In this document: in pieces, positions 1 to 7,773 of the stretch
Layout: each line of letters opens with the position of its first letter
How positions within the stretch are numbered: the first letter of the stretch is position 1
Assembly: GCF_028692895.1 (NCBI RefSeq)
Contig: NZ_JAQUWN010000030.1
Coordinates: forward strand, 1-41,004
Length of the DNA stretch: 41,004 nt
Reading direction: 5' to 3'
Source of the DNA: Pseudodesulfovibrio sp.
GTDB lineage: Bacteria > Desulfobacterota > Desulfovibrionia > Desulfovibrionales > Desulfovibrionaceae
Notes under the pieces: generated by a model
The model's input: only the letters and a program-made list of their open reading frames with translations
Databases searched by the model: none
Told to the model about the DNA's origin: nothing
Translations under genes and position numbers: made by a program

Positions 1-76
1 TCCTCCCTGTTCCGCCCCCGATTTCCTGAGTGCCACCCCAAAAAGCCCTTATTCTGCCTCGCGAGCCGAATCTGCC

Positions 77-93
77 GTTGCAGAGTGCATCAC
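77..93 (+). promoter_or_regulatory. Operator-like repeat, copy 1
   Basis: GTTGCAGAGTGCATCAC. It matches the element at 152-168 at 16 of 17 positions, 75 bp apart. The core TGCA-N3-TGCA is itself an inverted repeat, as expected for a dimeric regulator. The regulator is unknown. Confidence 0.4.
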
Positions 94-151
94 ACAAAAA
101 TGTCGACAAGCGTGAATCTACGTGGCCATCCCCTTCTCCGTCCGGACAATC

Positions 152-181
152 GTTGCAGACTGCATCACGAAGCACTGCAAC
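152..181 (+). promoter_or_regulatory. Operator-like repeat, copy 2, with inverted arm
   Basis: GTTGCAGACTGCATCAC at 152-168 repeats copy 1. In addition GTTGCAG (152-158) is mirrored by CTGCAAC (175-181), giving a 7-bp inverted repeat with a 16-bp spacer. It sits about 135 bp upstream of the first start codon, a suitable place for activator or repressor binding. Confidence 0.4.
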
Positions 182-317
182 CGAAGTGAAAAAATATTAC
201 TAATTCAATAAATACGGCATATTGCAAACCACATGAAAATTGGCATGTGTTTTGATTCGCAAGCCCAATGTCGGAAGGGTGGCATCGCCATCTCCAACCT
301 CAAACAAGGAGTGAGAC

Positions 318-923
318 ATGACCCTCTTCAGCGCATTGAGAAAAGTGGTCGACAACCATTACGAAACGCAGGCCGCGGCAAACTGCAACACATGCAACGT
401 GGCCGCCTGGGTGGTCTGCCATGAACATCATCTTATGGAACAATCGGGAGGGAATCCGATGATGACTCTTTTCAAGCGGTTGGGCGCCTCCCGCCGGGAA
501 AAGGCTCCCGCGCCCGCTCTCCGCGCCGCCGCGAAACCCAAGGTTTGCCCAGAAGGCCATCAGTGCAAGATCCTGATCGTCTGCAAGGGCGTCAATTTCT
601 CTCGCGGCATGGCCGACTACGCCGTGAACATCGGCAAGAAGACCCGCAGTTCGCTGGTGGCCCTGAACGTGGACGAGTCCGGCAAGGACTTCGCCGGGTT
701 CACCACCGAGGCGAAGCGCAACATCGAGTACTTCTCCCGCAAGGCGGCCGAGGCGGGCCTGAGCTTCAGCCACGAGATTCAGCAGGGGGACGAGGAAACC
801 ATCGTCGCCCGGATGCACGAGAGCGACTCCCGGTTCCGCTACGTGATGGACGACTCCGCCGTGGTGTCCCGCAACAGGGGAAGCATCCCGGTTTACACCC
901 GGGCGACGCTGCACGCCAAATAG
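318..923 (+). CDS. Universal-stress-protein-like protein with Cys/His-rich N-terminus
   Basis: 201 aa. Residues about 84-201 resemble a UspA-type nucleotide-binding fold: a first beta strand of the type KILIVCKGVNFS, a central strand SSLVALNVDE, and a C-terminal SRNRGSIPVYT resembling the G-S/T ending of Usp proteins. The N-terminus has Cys23-x2-Cys26-x7-Cys34-His-Glu-His-His and a second pair Cys77/Cys83, which could bind a metal or respond to redox state; that is inference. The ATG at 318 has a strong AAGGAG 7 nt upstream. A second in-frame ATG at 459 also has a good site (GGGAGGGA), so a 154-aa short form is possible. It lies 47 bp before the SLC13 transporter and is probably co-transcribed. 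Small Usp proteins beside transporters often modulate them, but nothing here proves that. Confidence 0.7.
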   Translation: MTLFSALRKVVDNHYETQAAANCNTCNVAAWVVCHEHHLMEQSGGNPMMTLFKRLGASRREKAPAPALRAAAKPKVCPEGHQCKILIVCKGVNFSRGMADYAVNIGKKTRSSLVALNVDESGKDFAGFTTEAKRNIEYFSRKAAEAGLSFSHEIQQGDEETIVARMHESDSRFRYVMDDSAVVSRNRGSIPVYTRATLHAK

Positions 924-970
924 GGCGTCGCCCGAAGCAGAACCGATCCCCGGATTCACAAGGACTTCAC

Positions 971-2770
971 ATGACCCCTGAAATCATTATGGTGATGGCC
1001 GTCCTGGTCTTCGCCGTGCTCCTCTTCATCTTCGAGTGGGTCCGGGTGGACGTCGTGGGCATCATCATGATGGTGCTCCTTCCGCTGCTCGGCCTGGTAA
1101 CCCCCAAACAGGCCATCAGCGGCCTGAGCAGCAACGCCGTCGTCTCCATCATCGCCGTCATCATCATCGGCGCGGGGCTCGACAAGACCGGCGTCATGAA
1201 CTCCATGGCCCGCGTCATCCTCCGTTTTGCAGGCAAGAGCGAAACCCGGATAATGACGCTCATCGCGGGCACCGTGGCCTTCATCTCGGGCTTCATGCAG
1301 AACATCGGCGCGGCCGCGCTCTTCCTGCCCGCGGCCAAACGCATCGGCAACCAGACGGGCGTCCCGGTGGGCCGCCTGCTCATGCCCATGGGATTCTGCG
1401 CCATCATCGGCGGCTGCCTGACCCTGGTGGGCTCCAGCCCGCTCATCCTGCTCAACGACCTGATGGTCGTGGGCGGCAAGAAATACGAGGCCTTCGGCCT
1501 CTTCGGGGTCACGCCCATCGGCGTCCTGCTGGTCGTCTCCGCACTGGTCTACTTCATCCTGTTCGGCCGGTTCATCCTCCCGAACCGTGCGGAGGACGAG
1601 ATGTCCGGCCCCATGTCCTCCATCCTGAGCAGCACCTACAACAACGTCGGCTCCCTCTTCGAGCTGTACGTGCCCGAGGGCTGGACCAACGCTGAAACCC
1701 TGAAGTCCCTGGACCTGCGCCCCATCTACTTCTGCACCCTGGTGGCCATAGCGCGCGACGGTGGCAAGACCCATGTCTTCGCCCCCACGGCCGAGGATAC
1801 CATCCAGCCCGGCGACCACATCGTGGTGGTCGGCCCGCAGGAGTTCGTGGAGCACATGGCCGAGGACATGGGCTGGGAACTCCAGCCCGAGCTGGCCACC
1901 TTCGCCGAGGAGCTCTCGCCCAACAACGCGGGAATCATGGAGGGCATCGTCACCCCGCGTTCCGAGCTGATGGGCAAGACCCTGGGCGAGCTGCGCGTAC
2001 GCCAGCGCTTCCAGGTCTCCCCCCTGGCCATCTTCCGGGGCGAGAAAATCTTCGTCAGCGGACTGAACGACATCGTCATCGAGTCCGGCGACGCCCTGCT
2101 GCTGCACGGCCGCTGGGAAATGTTCCACATGCTCAAGGGATTGCCCGACCTCGTCTTCACCGAGACGGTCAAGGGCGAACTGCTGCGCACCGAAAAGGCC
2201 AAGATGGCCCTGCTCTGGCTGGCCATCTCACTGGCCATGATCCTCGGCCTCCACGTCCAACTCTCCATCGCGCTGCTCACCGGCGCGCTGGGCATGATCC
2301 TGACCAAGGTCCTGACCATCGACGAGGCCTACCAGTCCGTGGACTGGATGACCGTATTCCTCCTGGGCGGCCTGATCCCCCTGGGCATGGCCTTCGAAAA
2401 CACGGGCGCGGCCAAATACATCGCGGACACCATCATGGCCGCCTTGGGCTCTCCCACTCCCGTGATTCTGCTTATCGTTATAGGAATTCTGACTTCTTTT
2501 TTCACTTTAGTGGCTTCCAATGTGGGGGCCACGGTGCTATTGGTTCCCTTGTCCATGAATATGGCCCTCAATGCGGGCGTGGACCCACGCGTGGCGGCCC
2601 TGACCGTGGCTGTGGCGGCATCGAATACTTTCGTCCTGCCAACCCATCAGGTCAACGCGCTGATTATGCGCCCGGGAGGATATCGGACCATTGACTATGT
2701 CAGGAGCGGAGCGGGCATGACCATCATCTACATGGTCGTGATGATCACCGCGCTGATGATTTTCTACTAG
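971..2770 (+). CDS. SLC13-family Na+:anion symporter with two RCK_C domains
   Basis: 599 aa integral membrane protein of the divalent-anion:Na+ symporter (DASS/SLC13, citrate-transporter-like) type. Hydrophobic segments fill residues about 5-200 and 405-599. The two halves carry re-entrant-loop signatures (GGCLTLVGSSPLILLND near 147-163; SNVGATVLLVP in the C-terminal half). Between them lie two TrkA-C/RCK_C modules, about 225-300 and 318-392, each with the pattern GDxxxxxG, which usually bind a regulatory ligand. In sulfate reducers such proteins are candidates for sodium-driven sulfate or dicarboxylate uptake; the substrate cannot be read from sequence. The ATG at 971 follows AAGGA; the frame is open much further upstream but that part overlaps the Usp gene. 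Codons at about 2455-2700 are noticeably poorer in G/C third positions than the rest. Confidence 0.85.
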   Translation: MTPEIIMVMAVLVFAVLLFIFEWVRVDVVGIIMMVLLPLLGLVTPKQAISGLSSNAVVSIIAVIIIGAGLDKTGVMNSMARVILRFAGKSETRIMTLIAGTVAFISGFMQNIGAAALFLPAAKRIGNQTGVPVGRLLMPMGFCAIIGGCLTLVGSSPLILLNDLMVVGGKKYEAFGLFGVTPIGVLLVVSALVYFILFGRFILPNRAEDEMSGPMSSILSSTYNNVGSLFELYVPEGWTNAETLKSLDLRPIYFCTLVAIARDGGKTHVFAPTAEDTIQPGDHIVVVGPQEFVEHMAEDMGWELQPELATFAEELSPNNAGIMEGIVTPRSELMGKTLGELRVRQRFQVSPLAIFRGEKIFVSGLNDIVIESGDALLLHGRWEMFHMLKGLPDLVFTETVKGELLRTEKAKMALLWLAISLAMILGLHVQLSIALLTGALGMILTKVLTIDEAYQSVDWMTVFLLGGLIPLGMAFENTGAAKYIADTIMAALGSPTPVILLIVIGILTSFFTLVASNVGATVLLVPLSMNMALNAGVDPRVAALTVAVAASNTFVLPTHQVNALIMRPGGYRTIDYVRSGAGMTIIYMVVMITALMIFY

Positions 2771-2779
2771 CTCCAAGCA

Positions 2780-2808
2780 GGGCGTCGAGCCAGACCCGGC
2801 GCCCTTTT
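2780..2808 (+). terminator. Weak terminator-like hairpin after the symporter gene
   Basis: GGGCG (2780-2784) pairs with CGCCC (2800-2804) and is followed by TTTT. The short stem and short T-run make it weak; read-through into nhaB is plausible. Confidence 0.3.
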
Positions 2809-2859
2809 GGGGGATTCTGAGCCACCGATTTTCAATCCACCCACAACCGAATATTCCAT

Positions 2860-2933
2860 CGACGCGACGCCTCGGCCCGGGAAGCAATCCTCCCGACCCG
2901 CCGCCATGAGGCGGTTTCGTCGTATCCAAGGAG
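2860..2933 (+). promoter_or_regulatory. Foldable leader of nhaB, candidate cis-regulatory RNA
   Basis: Nested pairings precede the nhaB ribosome-binding site: CGACG 2860-2864 with CGTCG 2918-2922; GCCTC 2869-2873 with GAGGC 2908-2912; an inner hairpin CGGGA 2878-2882 with TCCCG 2891-2895. A competing hairpin, CCGCC 2901-2905 with GGCGG 2910-2914 (loop ATGA), uses the same bases as the second stem, so two exclusive folds exist. The fold ends 5 nt before AAGGAG (2928-2933). GC-rich DNA makes chance pairings common, so this is only a candidate. Confidence 0.35.
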
Positions 2934-2940
2934 ACCGTGA

Positions 2941-4563
2941 ATGAAAACGCCGCTTTCCCGAACCTTCATGGAGACGTTTCTCGGGAGCGCCCCCGGTTGG
3001 TACAAACTGACCATCATCGGATTCCTCGTAATCAACCCCGTACTCATGCTGACGGCCGGAACCTTTGTCGCGGGTTGGGCCCTTATCGCAGAGTTCATCT
3101 TCACGCTGGCCATGGCGCTCAAATGCTACCCGCTTCCGGCGGGCGGCCTGCTGGCCTTCGAGGCCATCGTCATGGGCTTGACCACGCCCGAAACCGTCTA
3201 TCATGAAGCCCTGAAGAACTTCGAGGTCATCCTGCTCCTGATCTTCATGGTCGCGGGCATTTACTTCATGAAGGACTTCCTGCAGTTCACCTTCACCCGC
3301 ATCCTGGTGCGGATTCAGTCCAAGAAGGTGATCTCCCTGCTCTTCTGCCTCGCGGGCGCTTTCCTCTCCGCCTTCCTGGACGCCCTGACCGTCACCGCGG
3401 TCATCATGGCGGTGGCCTTCGGGTTCTACAACGTCTACCACCGCTTCGTGTCCGGCTCCGCCCAGACCGACGCCCACGACCTCATCTCCGACGACGCCGT
3501 CAAGGAAGCCAACCGCAACGAACTGCTCCAGTTCCGGGGCTTCCTGCGCAACCTGATGATGCACGGCGCGGTGGGCACGGCCCTGGGCGGCGTGTGCACC
3601 CTGGTCGGCGAACCGCAGAACCTGCTGGTGGGCAGCGAGATGGGCTGGCACTTCGTGCCCTTCTTCCTGCACGCCGCGCCCGTGACCCTGCCCGTGCTGG
3701 CCATCGGCCTGCTGACCTGCCTGCTCGTGGAGCAGTTCCACATGTTCGGCTACGGCTACCAACTGCCCGGCAACATCCGCTCCTACCTGCTGGAGACCGC
3801 CATTGAAATGGAAAAGAAAGGCGGCAGCAAGGCCAAGCTGAAGCTGGCCCTCCAGATGCTGACCGGCATCTGGCTCATCCTGGCCCTGGCCTTCCACCTC
3901 GCGGCCGTCGGCCTCATCGGCCTGTCGGTCATCGTCCTGCTGACGGCCTTCACCGGCATCACCGAGGAGCATCAGCTCGGCCACGCCTTCATGGAGGCCC
4001 TGCCCTTCACCGCCCTGCTGGTGGTCTTCTTCTCCATCGTGGCCGTGATCCACTCCCAGGAGCTCTTCCACCCGATCATCAGCTTCGTGCTGAGCCTGCA
4101 GGGGCACGACCAGTTGGCGGCCTACTACATCGCCAACGGCCTGCTCTCCTCCATCTCGGACAACGTCTTCGTGGCCACGGTCTACATCTCGGAGACCAAG
4201 CTGCACTTCATCCAGGTCCTGAACGCCATTCCCGGCATCGGCATGACCGGCCAGGAACTGATGAGCAAGATGACCGACCCGCACCTGGCGCGGGCGGACG
4301 TCCTGGCCACCCTGCCCCCGGCCGTTGCCCAGCAGGTGTACGAGACCATGCATCACTTCGACAAGCTGGCCGTGGCCATCAACACGGGCACCAACATTCC
4401 GTCCGTGGCCACCCCCAACGGCCAGGCCGCGTTCCTCTTCCTGCTCACCAGCGCGCTCGCCCCGGTCATCCGCCTCTCCTACGGCCGGATGGTCATGCTG
4501 GCGCTGCCCTACACCATCACCATGTCCCTGACGGGCCTGTTCGCGGTCTACGCCTTCCTGTAG
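2941..4563 (+). CDS. nhaB: Na+/H+ antiporter NhaB
   Basis: 540 aa, slightly longer than E. coli NhaB (about 510). It has the family opening ([19 protein letters not shown] at 15-33), an [19 protein letters not shown] segment at about 145-163, the conserved [16 protein letters not shown] at 216-231, and an [14 protein letters not shown] helix in the C-terminal half. NhaB exports Na+ in exchange for H+ at the inner membrane. The ATG at 2941 follows AAGGAG with 7-nt spacing. It lies 170 bp after the SLC13 symporter on the same strand; together they fit a Na+ cycle in which the antiporter restores the gradient used for anion uptake (inference). A strong hairpin follows the stop codon. Confidence 0.93.
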   Translation: MKTPLSRTFMETFLGSAPGWYKLTIIGFLVINPVLMLTAGTFVAGWALIAEFIFTLAMALKCYPLPAGGLLAFEAIVMGLTTPETVYHEALKNFEVILLLIFMVAGIYFMKDFLQFTFTRILVRIQSKKVISLLFCLAGAFLSAFLDALTVTAVIMAVAFGFYNVYHRFVSGSAQTDAHDLISDDAVKEANRNELLQFRGFLRNLMMHGAVGTALGGVCTLVGEPQNLLVGSEMGWHFVPFFLHAAPVTLPVLAIGLLTCLLVEQFHMFGYGYQLPGNIRSYLLETAIEMEKKGGSKAKLKLALQMLTGIWLILALAFHLAAVGLIGLSVIVLLTAFTGITEEHQLGHAFMEALPFTALLVVFFSIVAVIHSQELFHPIISFVLSLQGHDQLAAYYIANGLLSSISDNVFVATVYISETKLHFIQVLNAIPGIGMTGQELMSKMTDPHLARADVLATLPPAVAQQVYETMHHFDKLAVAINTGTNIPSVATPNGQAAFLFLLTSALAPVIRLSYGRMVMLALPYTITMSLTGLFAVYAFL

Positions 4564-4587
4564 GCCCCGGTCCGCAACACAAACGCC

Positions 4588-4625
4588 AAGGGCCCCCGGA
4601 CGATTGTCCGGGGGCCCTTCCTTTG
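4588..4625 (+). terminator. Intrinsic terminator after nhaB
   Basis: Perfect 14-bp stem, AAGGGCCCCCGGAC (4588-4601) with GTCCGGGGGCCCTT (4606-4619), loop GATT, followed by a short pyrimidine/T-rich run. It lies between the convergent nhaB and ATP-grasp genes and, being symmetric, may serve both. Confidence 0.75.
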
Positions 4626-4674
4626 GTCAGAATCTCAAGCGGGACGATGCGGGCCGCACGCCCTCGCCGCCCGC

Positions 4675-5856
4675 TTACGCCATTTTCAGATACACCCCGA
4701 AGTCCGCCGGGAGCAGGCGTTTCAGCTCGTCCAGGTTCTCCCGGTCCACCTCCGCGAAGACGAACGCGAAGACCGGATACTCCCGGTAGTCGATCCTGCG
4801 CAGCTCCAGCGGATTGCTGAAGGCCGACAGGAAGGCCGCATAGTCCACGGACGCGACGTTCGCGCGGTCCACGGACGCGTCGATGTCGCCGATGACCATG
4901 GCGTAGACCTTGCCCTGGCGCGCGGCGCAAATGGCGCGCCAGTCCGGGGCCTTCCCCTCCATGAAGCAGGTGTACGGATTGACTCCGTAGGCGTGCCACG
5001 CCAGGTCGGTGACGCACCAGCCGGCGAAACGCATGGGGTTGACCTCGATGACCCCGACATTGCCGCTCCCGTCCACGCGCACCTCGATGTGGAGGGGAAA
5101 ATTCCGCAGATTCGCCCGGTTGCCGATCTGTTGCAACAGTTCAAGGAACCGGTCGTGATGCTCGGCGATGATCTCGGACGAGGTGAAGTAGCAGCGGTCG
5201 CCCACGTCGTCGCTCGACGCGAAGAGGTGGCTGAAGATGTTGAGGATGACCGGGGCCCCGGCCGCGTCGAAGTAGGCGTCCACGGCGAACTCCTCGCCCT
5301 CGATGCACTGCTCGATGATGAAGTTGTCCAGCTTGAGCACCTCGGCGGGATACATGGACCGGATGCGTCCGACTTCCTCCCGGACGGCCCGGACGGCCTT
5401 GCGGAACCCGTCAACGGACTCCACCATGTGCACCCCCAGGCTGAAGAACCCCACGCAGGGCTTCAGCACGCACGGGATCGGCACCTCCGCCGGGTCGACG
5501 TCCCCCAGGTCCTCGAAGCGCACGGTGCGGTAGCGGAAATCCGGCCACAGGTCCCGGACCAGGTCCCGGAACGCAGCCTTGTCCTTGAACAGCCCGATCC
5601 TGTCCGGCAGGTCGCCCCCGTCCAAATGGGCCTTCACCCATTCAATGGCGTTTTCGGAGTTGGAATAGACCGGCTGGACGGGATTCTCCCGGTACAACCG
5701 GATGAACGCCTCTTCCGGGCGGACGTTCAAGCCCTGCCCACTCTCCCGGCCCGCGGCTTCCCGCGCGACCTCGTTGTCCAGGACCGGCACGCCCATCTTC
5801 ACAAGCGTCTCCAGCAACAGATCGGAAACATACGGCTTCTCAAGAATAACCATCAC
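4675..5856 (-). CDS. ATP-grasp domain protein, orphan ligase
   Basis: 393 aa. It has the ATP-grasp layout: a central nucleotide-binding lysine region VLKPCVGFFSLGVH (about 130-143), the second ATP strand FIIEQCIEGEEFAVDAY (about 179-195) and the Mg-binding strand VGVIEVNPMRFAG (E271, N273). ATP-grasp enzymes join a carboxylate to an amine or thiol through an acyl-phosphate. The closest feel is the carbamoyl-phosphate/D-Ala-D-Ala-ligase-like group, but the substrate cannot be deduced. The start at 5856 has GGAG 6 nt upstream; a second ATG follows directly. It is a single-gene unit between a terminator and tRNA-Ser, so neighbours give no clue. Confidence 0.75.
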   Translation of the reverse strand: MMVILEKPYVSDLLLETLVKMGVPVLDNEVAREAAGRESGQGLNVRPEEAFIRLYRENPVQPVYSNSENAIEWVKAHLDGGDLPDRIGLFKDKAAFRDLVRDLWPDFRYRTVRFEDLGDVDPAEVPIPCVLKPCVGFFSLGVHMVESVDGFRKAVRAVREEVGRIRSMYPAEVLKLDNFIIEQCIEGEEFAVDAYFDAAGAPVILNIFSHLFASSDDVGDRCYFTSSEIIAEHHDRFLELLQQIGNRANLRNFPLHIEVRVDGSGNVGVIEVNPMRFAGWCVTDLAWHAYGVNPYTCFMEGKAPDWRAICAARQGKVYAMVIGDIDASVDRANVASVDYAAFLSAFSNPLELRRIDYREYPVFAFVFAEVDRENLDELKRLLPADFGVYLKMA

Positions 5857-5936
5857 TCACTCCACGACCTTTTCAGCGCCCGGCAGGCCGATTGGGGACC
5901 GGATGCGCCAACGGGAAACAACGGTGTCGAACGAAG

Positions 5937-5966
5937 AAGGGGTTGCAGTTTTCACTGCAACCCCTT
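5937..5966 (-). terminator. Intrinsic terminator of tRNA-Ser
   Basis: A 12-bp stem AAGGGGTTGCAG / CTGCAACCCCTT with a 6-nt loop, 6 nt beyond the encoded CCA of tRNA-Ser. On the minus strand it is followed by a pyrimidine-rich CTTCTTCG run. Confidence 0.65.
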
Positions 5967-5972
5967 GATCTC

Positions 5973-6066
5973 TGGCGGAGAAGGAGGGATTTGAACCCTC
6001 GATACGGCTCTACACCGTATACACGCTTAGCAGGCGTGCGCCTTCGGCCAACTCGGCCACTTCTCC
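5973..6066 (-). tRNA. tRNA-Ser(GCT)
   Basis: 94 nt including encoded CCA. The acceptor stem GGAGAAG pairs with CTTCTCC, the anticodon loop reads CTGCTAA (anticodon GCT, for AGC/AGU), the T-arm is AGGGTTCAAATCCCT, and there is the long variable arm expected for a class II serine tRNA (TATACGGTG...CCGTATC type pairing). It lies downstream of der on the same strand. Confidence 0.95.
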
Positions 6067-6075
6067 TGGATTGCC

Positions 6076-6097
6076 GCCGGACGAAAACCGTTCCGGC
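6076..6097 (-). other. Hairpin between der and tRNA-Ser
   Basis: GCCGGA (6076-6081) pairs with TCCGGC (6092-6097). No T-run follows on the minus strand, so it is not a typical terminator. It may be part of the tRNA 5' leader or an end signal for der. Confidence 0.25.
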
Positions 6098-6150
6098 AGG
6101 CGAAAAAATGCCCTACCTTTTCGACCCGTTCTTGTCAATGAATCCGGGCG

Positions 6151-7650
6151 CTATTTCTCCTTTTTCTCGGCTTCGGCGTCGGCGCGGCGGCGCTTGCTCT
6201 TGAGCGCCTTGTACTTGAGCTCGTGGCGGCGCGTCTTGGCCCCGCCGATGCGCTCCCGGCCCGGGCCGCGCTTGCCGATGCCGGAGATGCCCCGGCTCTT
6301 CTCCCACTCCTTCTTGTCGTGGCTGGAGCGGAAGACCACGTTCACCGGCGCGGTCTTTATCCCGAGCATCTTGCGGAACTGGTTCTCCAGGTAGCGCGCG
6401 TAGGACTCCTTGACCAGCGTCTCGTCGTTGCAGAAGAAAACGAAGGTCGGAATGGGCTCGTCCGCCTGGGTGACGTAGAAGAACTTGGCCCGGCGGCGCT
6501 TGACCACCGGGGGCTGGAGCTTCTCCAGCACGGCGGCCAGGGAGCGGTTGAGGATGCCGGTGCCCACGCGGACCTCGCACTCCTTGCTCATGGCCTCGGC
6601 CATGGGCAGGAGCTTGCCGACGCCCACGCCCTTCATGGCCGAGGTCATGACCACGGGCACATGGGGCACGATCCTGAGTTCGTGCTCGAAGGCCTCCAGG
6701 GCCTTGCGGGTCTCGCCCCTGGGGATGAGGTCCGCCTTGTTCACCACCACGATGAACGGCACCTTCTCCTTGGCCAGAAATTCGATGAGCCGCTTGTCCT
6801 GCCGCCCCACGCCCAGGGTTATGTCGATGACCAGCACCGTCACGTCGGACCGCTTGGAGTTCTTGAGGGCGCGGATGACGCTGATTTTCTCCAGGTGGTC
6901 CTGGATGTTGGCCCGCTTGCGCACGCCGGCCGTGTCCACGAAGGTGTAGCGCTTGCCGCCCTTTTCGAAGGTGACGTCGATACTGTCGCGGGTGGTCCCG
7001 GCCACGTCGCTGACGATGAGCCGGTCCTTGCCGATCAGGGCGTTGACCAGGGAAGACTTGCCCGCGTTGGGGCGGCCGAGCATGGTCAGGCGCAGGCCGC
7101 GCTCCATTTCGTCCTCCGCGTCCGTGGGCAGCCCCAGGTCGACCACGAAGCGGCGGACCGCGTAGCGCACCTCGGCCAGGTTGTGGCCGTGGGCCGCGGA
7201 AACCGGCAGCATCTCGATGCCCAAGGCGTGGAAGTCCGCGAGCATGTGCGACTCGAACTCGCTGCCGTCCACCTTGTTGACCAGCATCAGGAGCGGCTTG
7301 CCGGACTTGCGCACGAACTCGGCCGCCTGCTGGTCCAGGGTGGTCAGCCCCTCCTTGCCGTCCACCACGAAAATGATGGCGTTGGCCTCCTCGATGGCCT
7401 CGCGGGCCTGCTCGAAGATCTCGTCCTCGAAGTCCTTGCTCAGCTCGGGCGTGGCCTCGGACTCCAGGACCATGCCGCCTGTGTCCACCAGGTCGAAGTG
7501 GACGCCGTCCATCTGGCACTCGCCGTAGATGCGGTCGCGCGTCACCCCCGGCATGTCGTGGGTGATGGAACGCGACTTGCGCAGCAGGCGGTTGAACAGG
7601 GTGGACTTGCCCACGTTGGGGCGTCCGACAAGTGCGACGATGGGCAGCAT
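6151..7650 (-). CDS. der: Ribosome biogenesis GTPase Der (EngA)
   Basis: 499 aa with the diagnostic tandem GTPase domains. Domain 1: GRPNVGKS at 9-16, DTGG at 56-59, NKVD at 125-128. Domain 2: GRPNAGKS at 192-199, DTAG at 239-242, then an NKAD. A KH-like C-terminal domain follows, ending in a Lys/Arg-rich tail (KSKRRRADAEAEKKEK type) that makes it longer than the usual 440-490 aa. Der acts in 50S subunit assembly. The ATG at 7650 follows GGAGCCGG. A terminator (7687-7722) separates it from the upstream chemoreceptor gene, so it has its own promoter or relies on read-through. Confidence 0.97.
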   Translation of the reverse strand: MLPIVALVGRPNVGKSTLFNRLLRKSRSITHDMPGVTRDRIYGECQMDGVHFDLVDTGGMVLESEATPELSKDFEDEIFEQAREAIEEANAIIFVVDGKEGLTTLDQQAAEFVRKSGKPLLMLVNKVDGSEFESHMLADFHALGIEMLPVSAAHGHNLAEVRYAVRRFVVDLGLPTDAEDEMERGLRLTMLGRPNAGKSSLVNALIGKDRLIVSDVAGTTRDSIDVTFEKGGKRYTFVDTAGVRKRANIQDHLEKISVIRALKNSKRSDVTVLVIDITLGVGRQDKRLIEFLAKEKVPFIVVVNKADLIPRGETRKALEAFEHELRIVPHVPVVMTSAMKGVGVGKLLPMAEAMSKECEVRVGTGILNRSLAAVLEKLQPPVVKRRRAKFFYVTQADEPIPTFVFFCNDETLVKESYARYLENQFRKMLGIKTAPVNVVFRSSHDKKEWEKSRGISGIGKRGPGRERIGGAKTRRHELKYKALKSKRRRADAEAEKKEK

Positions 7651-7686
7651 GATTCCGGCTCCGGCGGTTAATGGTCTGCGGGCGGC

Positions 7687-7722
7687 AAAAACCCGCGCTT
7701 CCCCGTGGGGGGAGGCGCGGGC
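7687..7722 (-). terminator. Intrinsic terminator of chemoreceptor gene 1
   Basis: A 13-bp stem with one G-T pair, CCCGCGCTTCCCC (7692-7704) against GGGGAGGCGCGGG (7709-7721). On the minus strand it is followed at once by TTTTT (7691-7687). It is 50 bp past the chemoreceptor stop. Confidence 0.8.
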
Positions 7723-7773
7723 TTACCGTAACTCAGGACAAATGTCGAGTCCACAGCCAGGCCCGCGTCGGGC

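Larger units (their letters stand above)
1..317. other. Non-coding left edge with operator-like repeats
   Basis: No convincing gene lies here. The stretch is less GC-rich than the genes, especially 188-260, and carries two near-identical 17-bp elements (listed separately). A Shine-Dalgarno AAGGAG at 305-310 precedes the first gene. The short open frame at 233-424 looks like chance. A TGGCATG-N4-TTGAT string at 241-256 recalls a sigma-54 site but lacks the GC of the -12 element. The area most likely holds the promoter of the Usp-SLC13 unit. Confidence 0.5.

Noticed and set aside
241-256. Sigma-54-like TGGCATG-N4-TTGAT before the first gene
   Set aside because: The -24 part is good but the nearly invariant GC of the -12 element is GA, so it was not listed as a promoter.
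2767-4356. 529-aa minus-strand open frame opposite nhaB
   Set aside because: Histidine/glutamine/aspartate-rich antisense composition; a shadow of the real gene on the plus strand.
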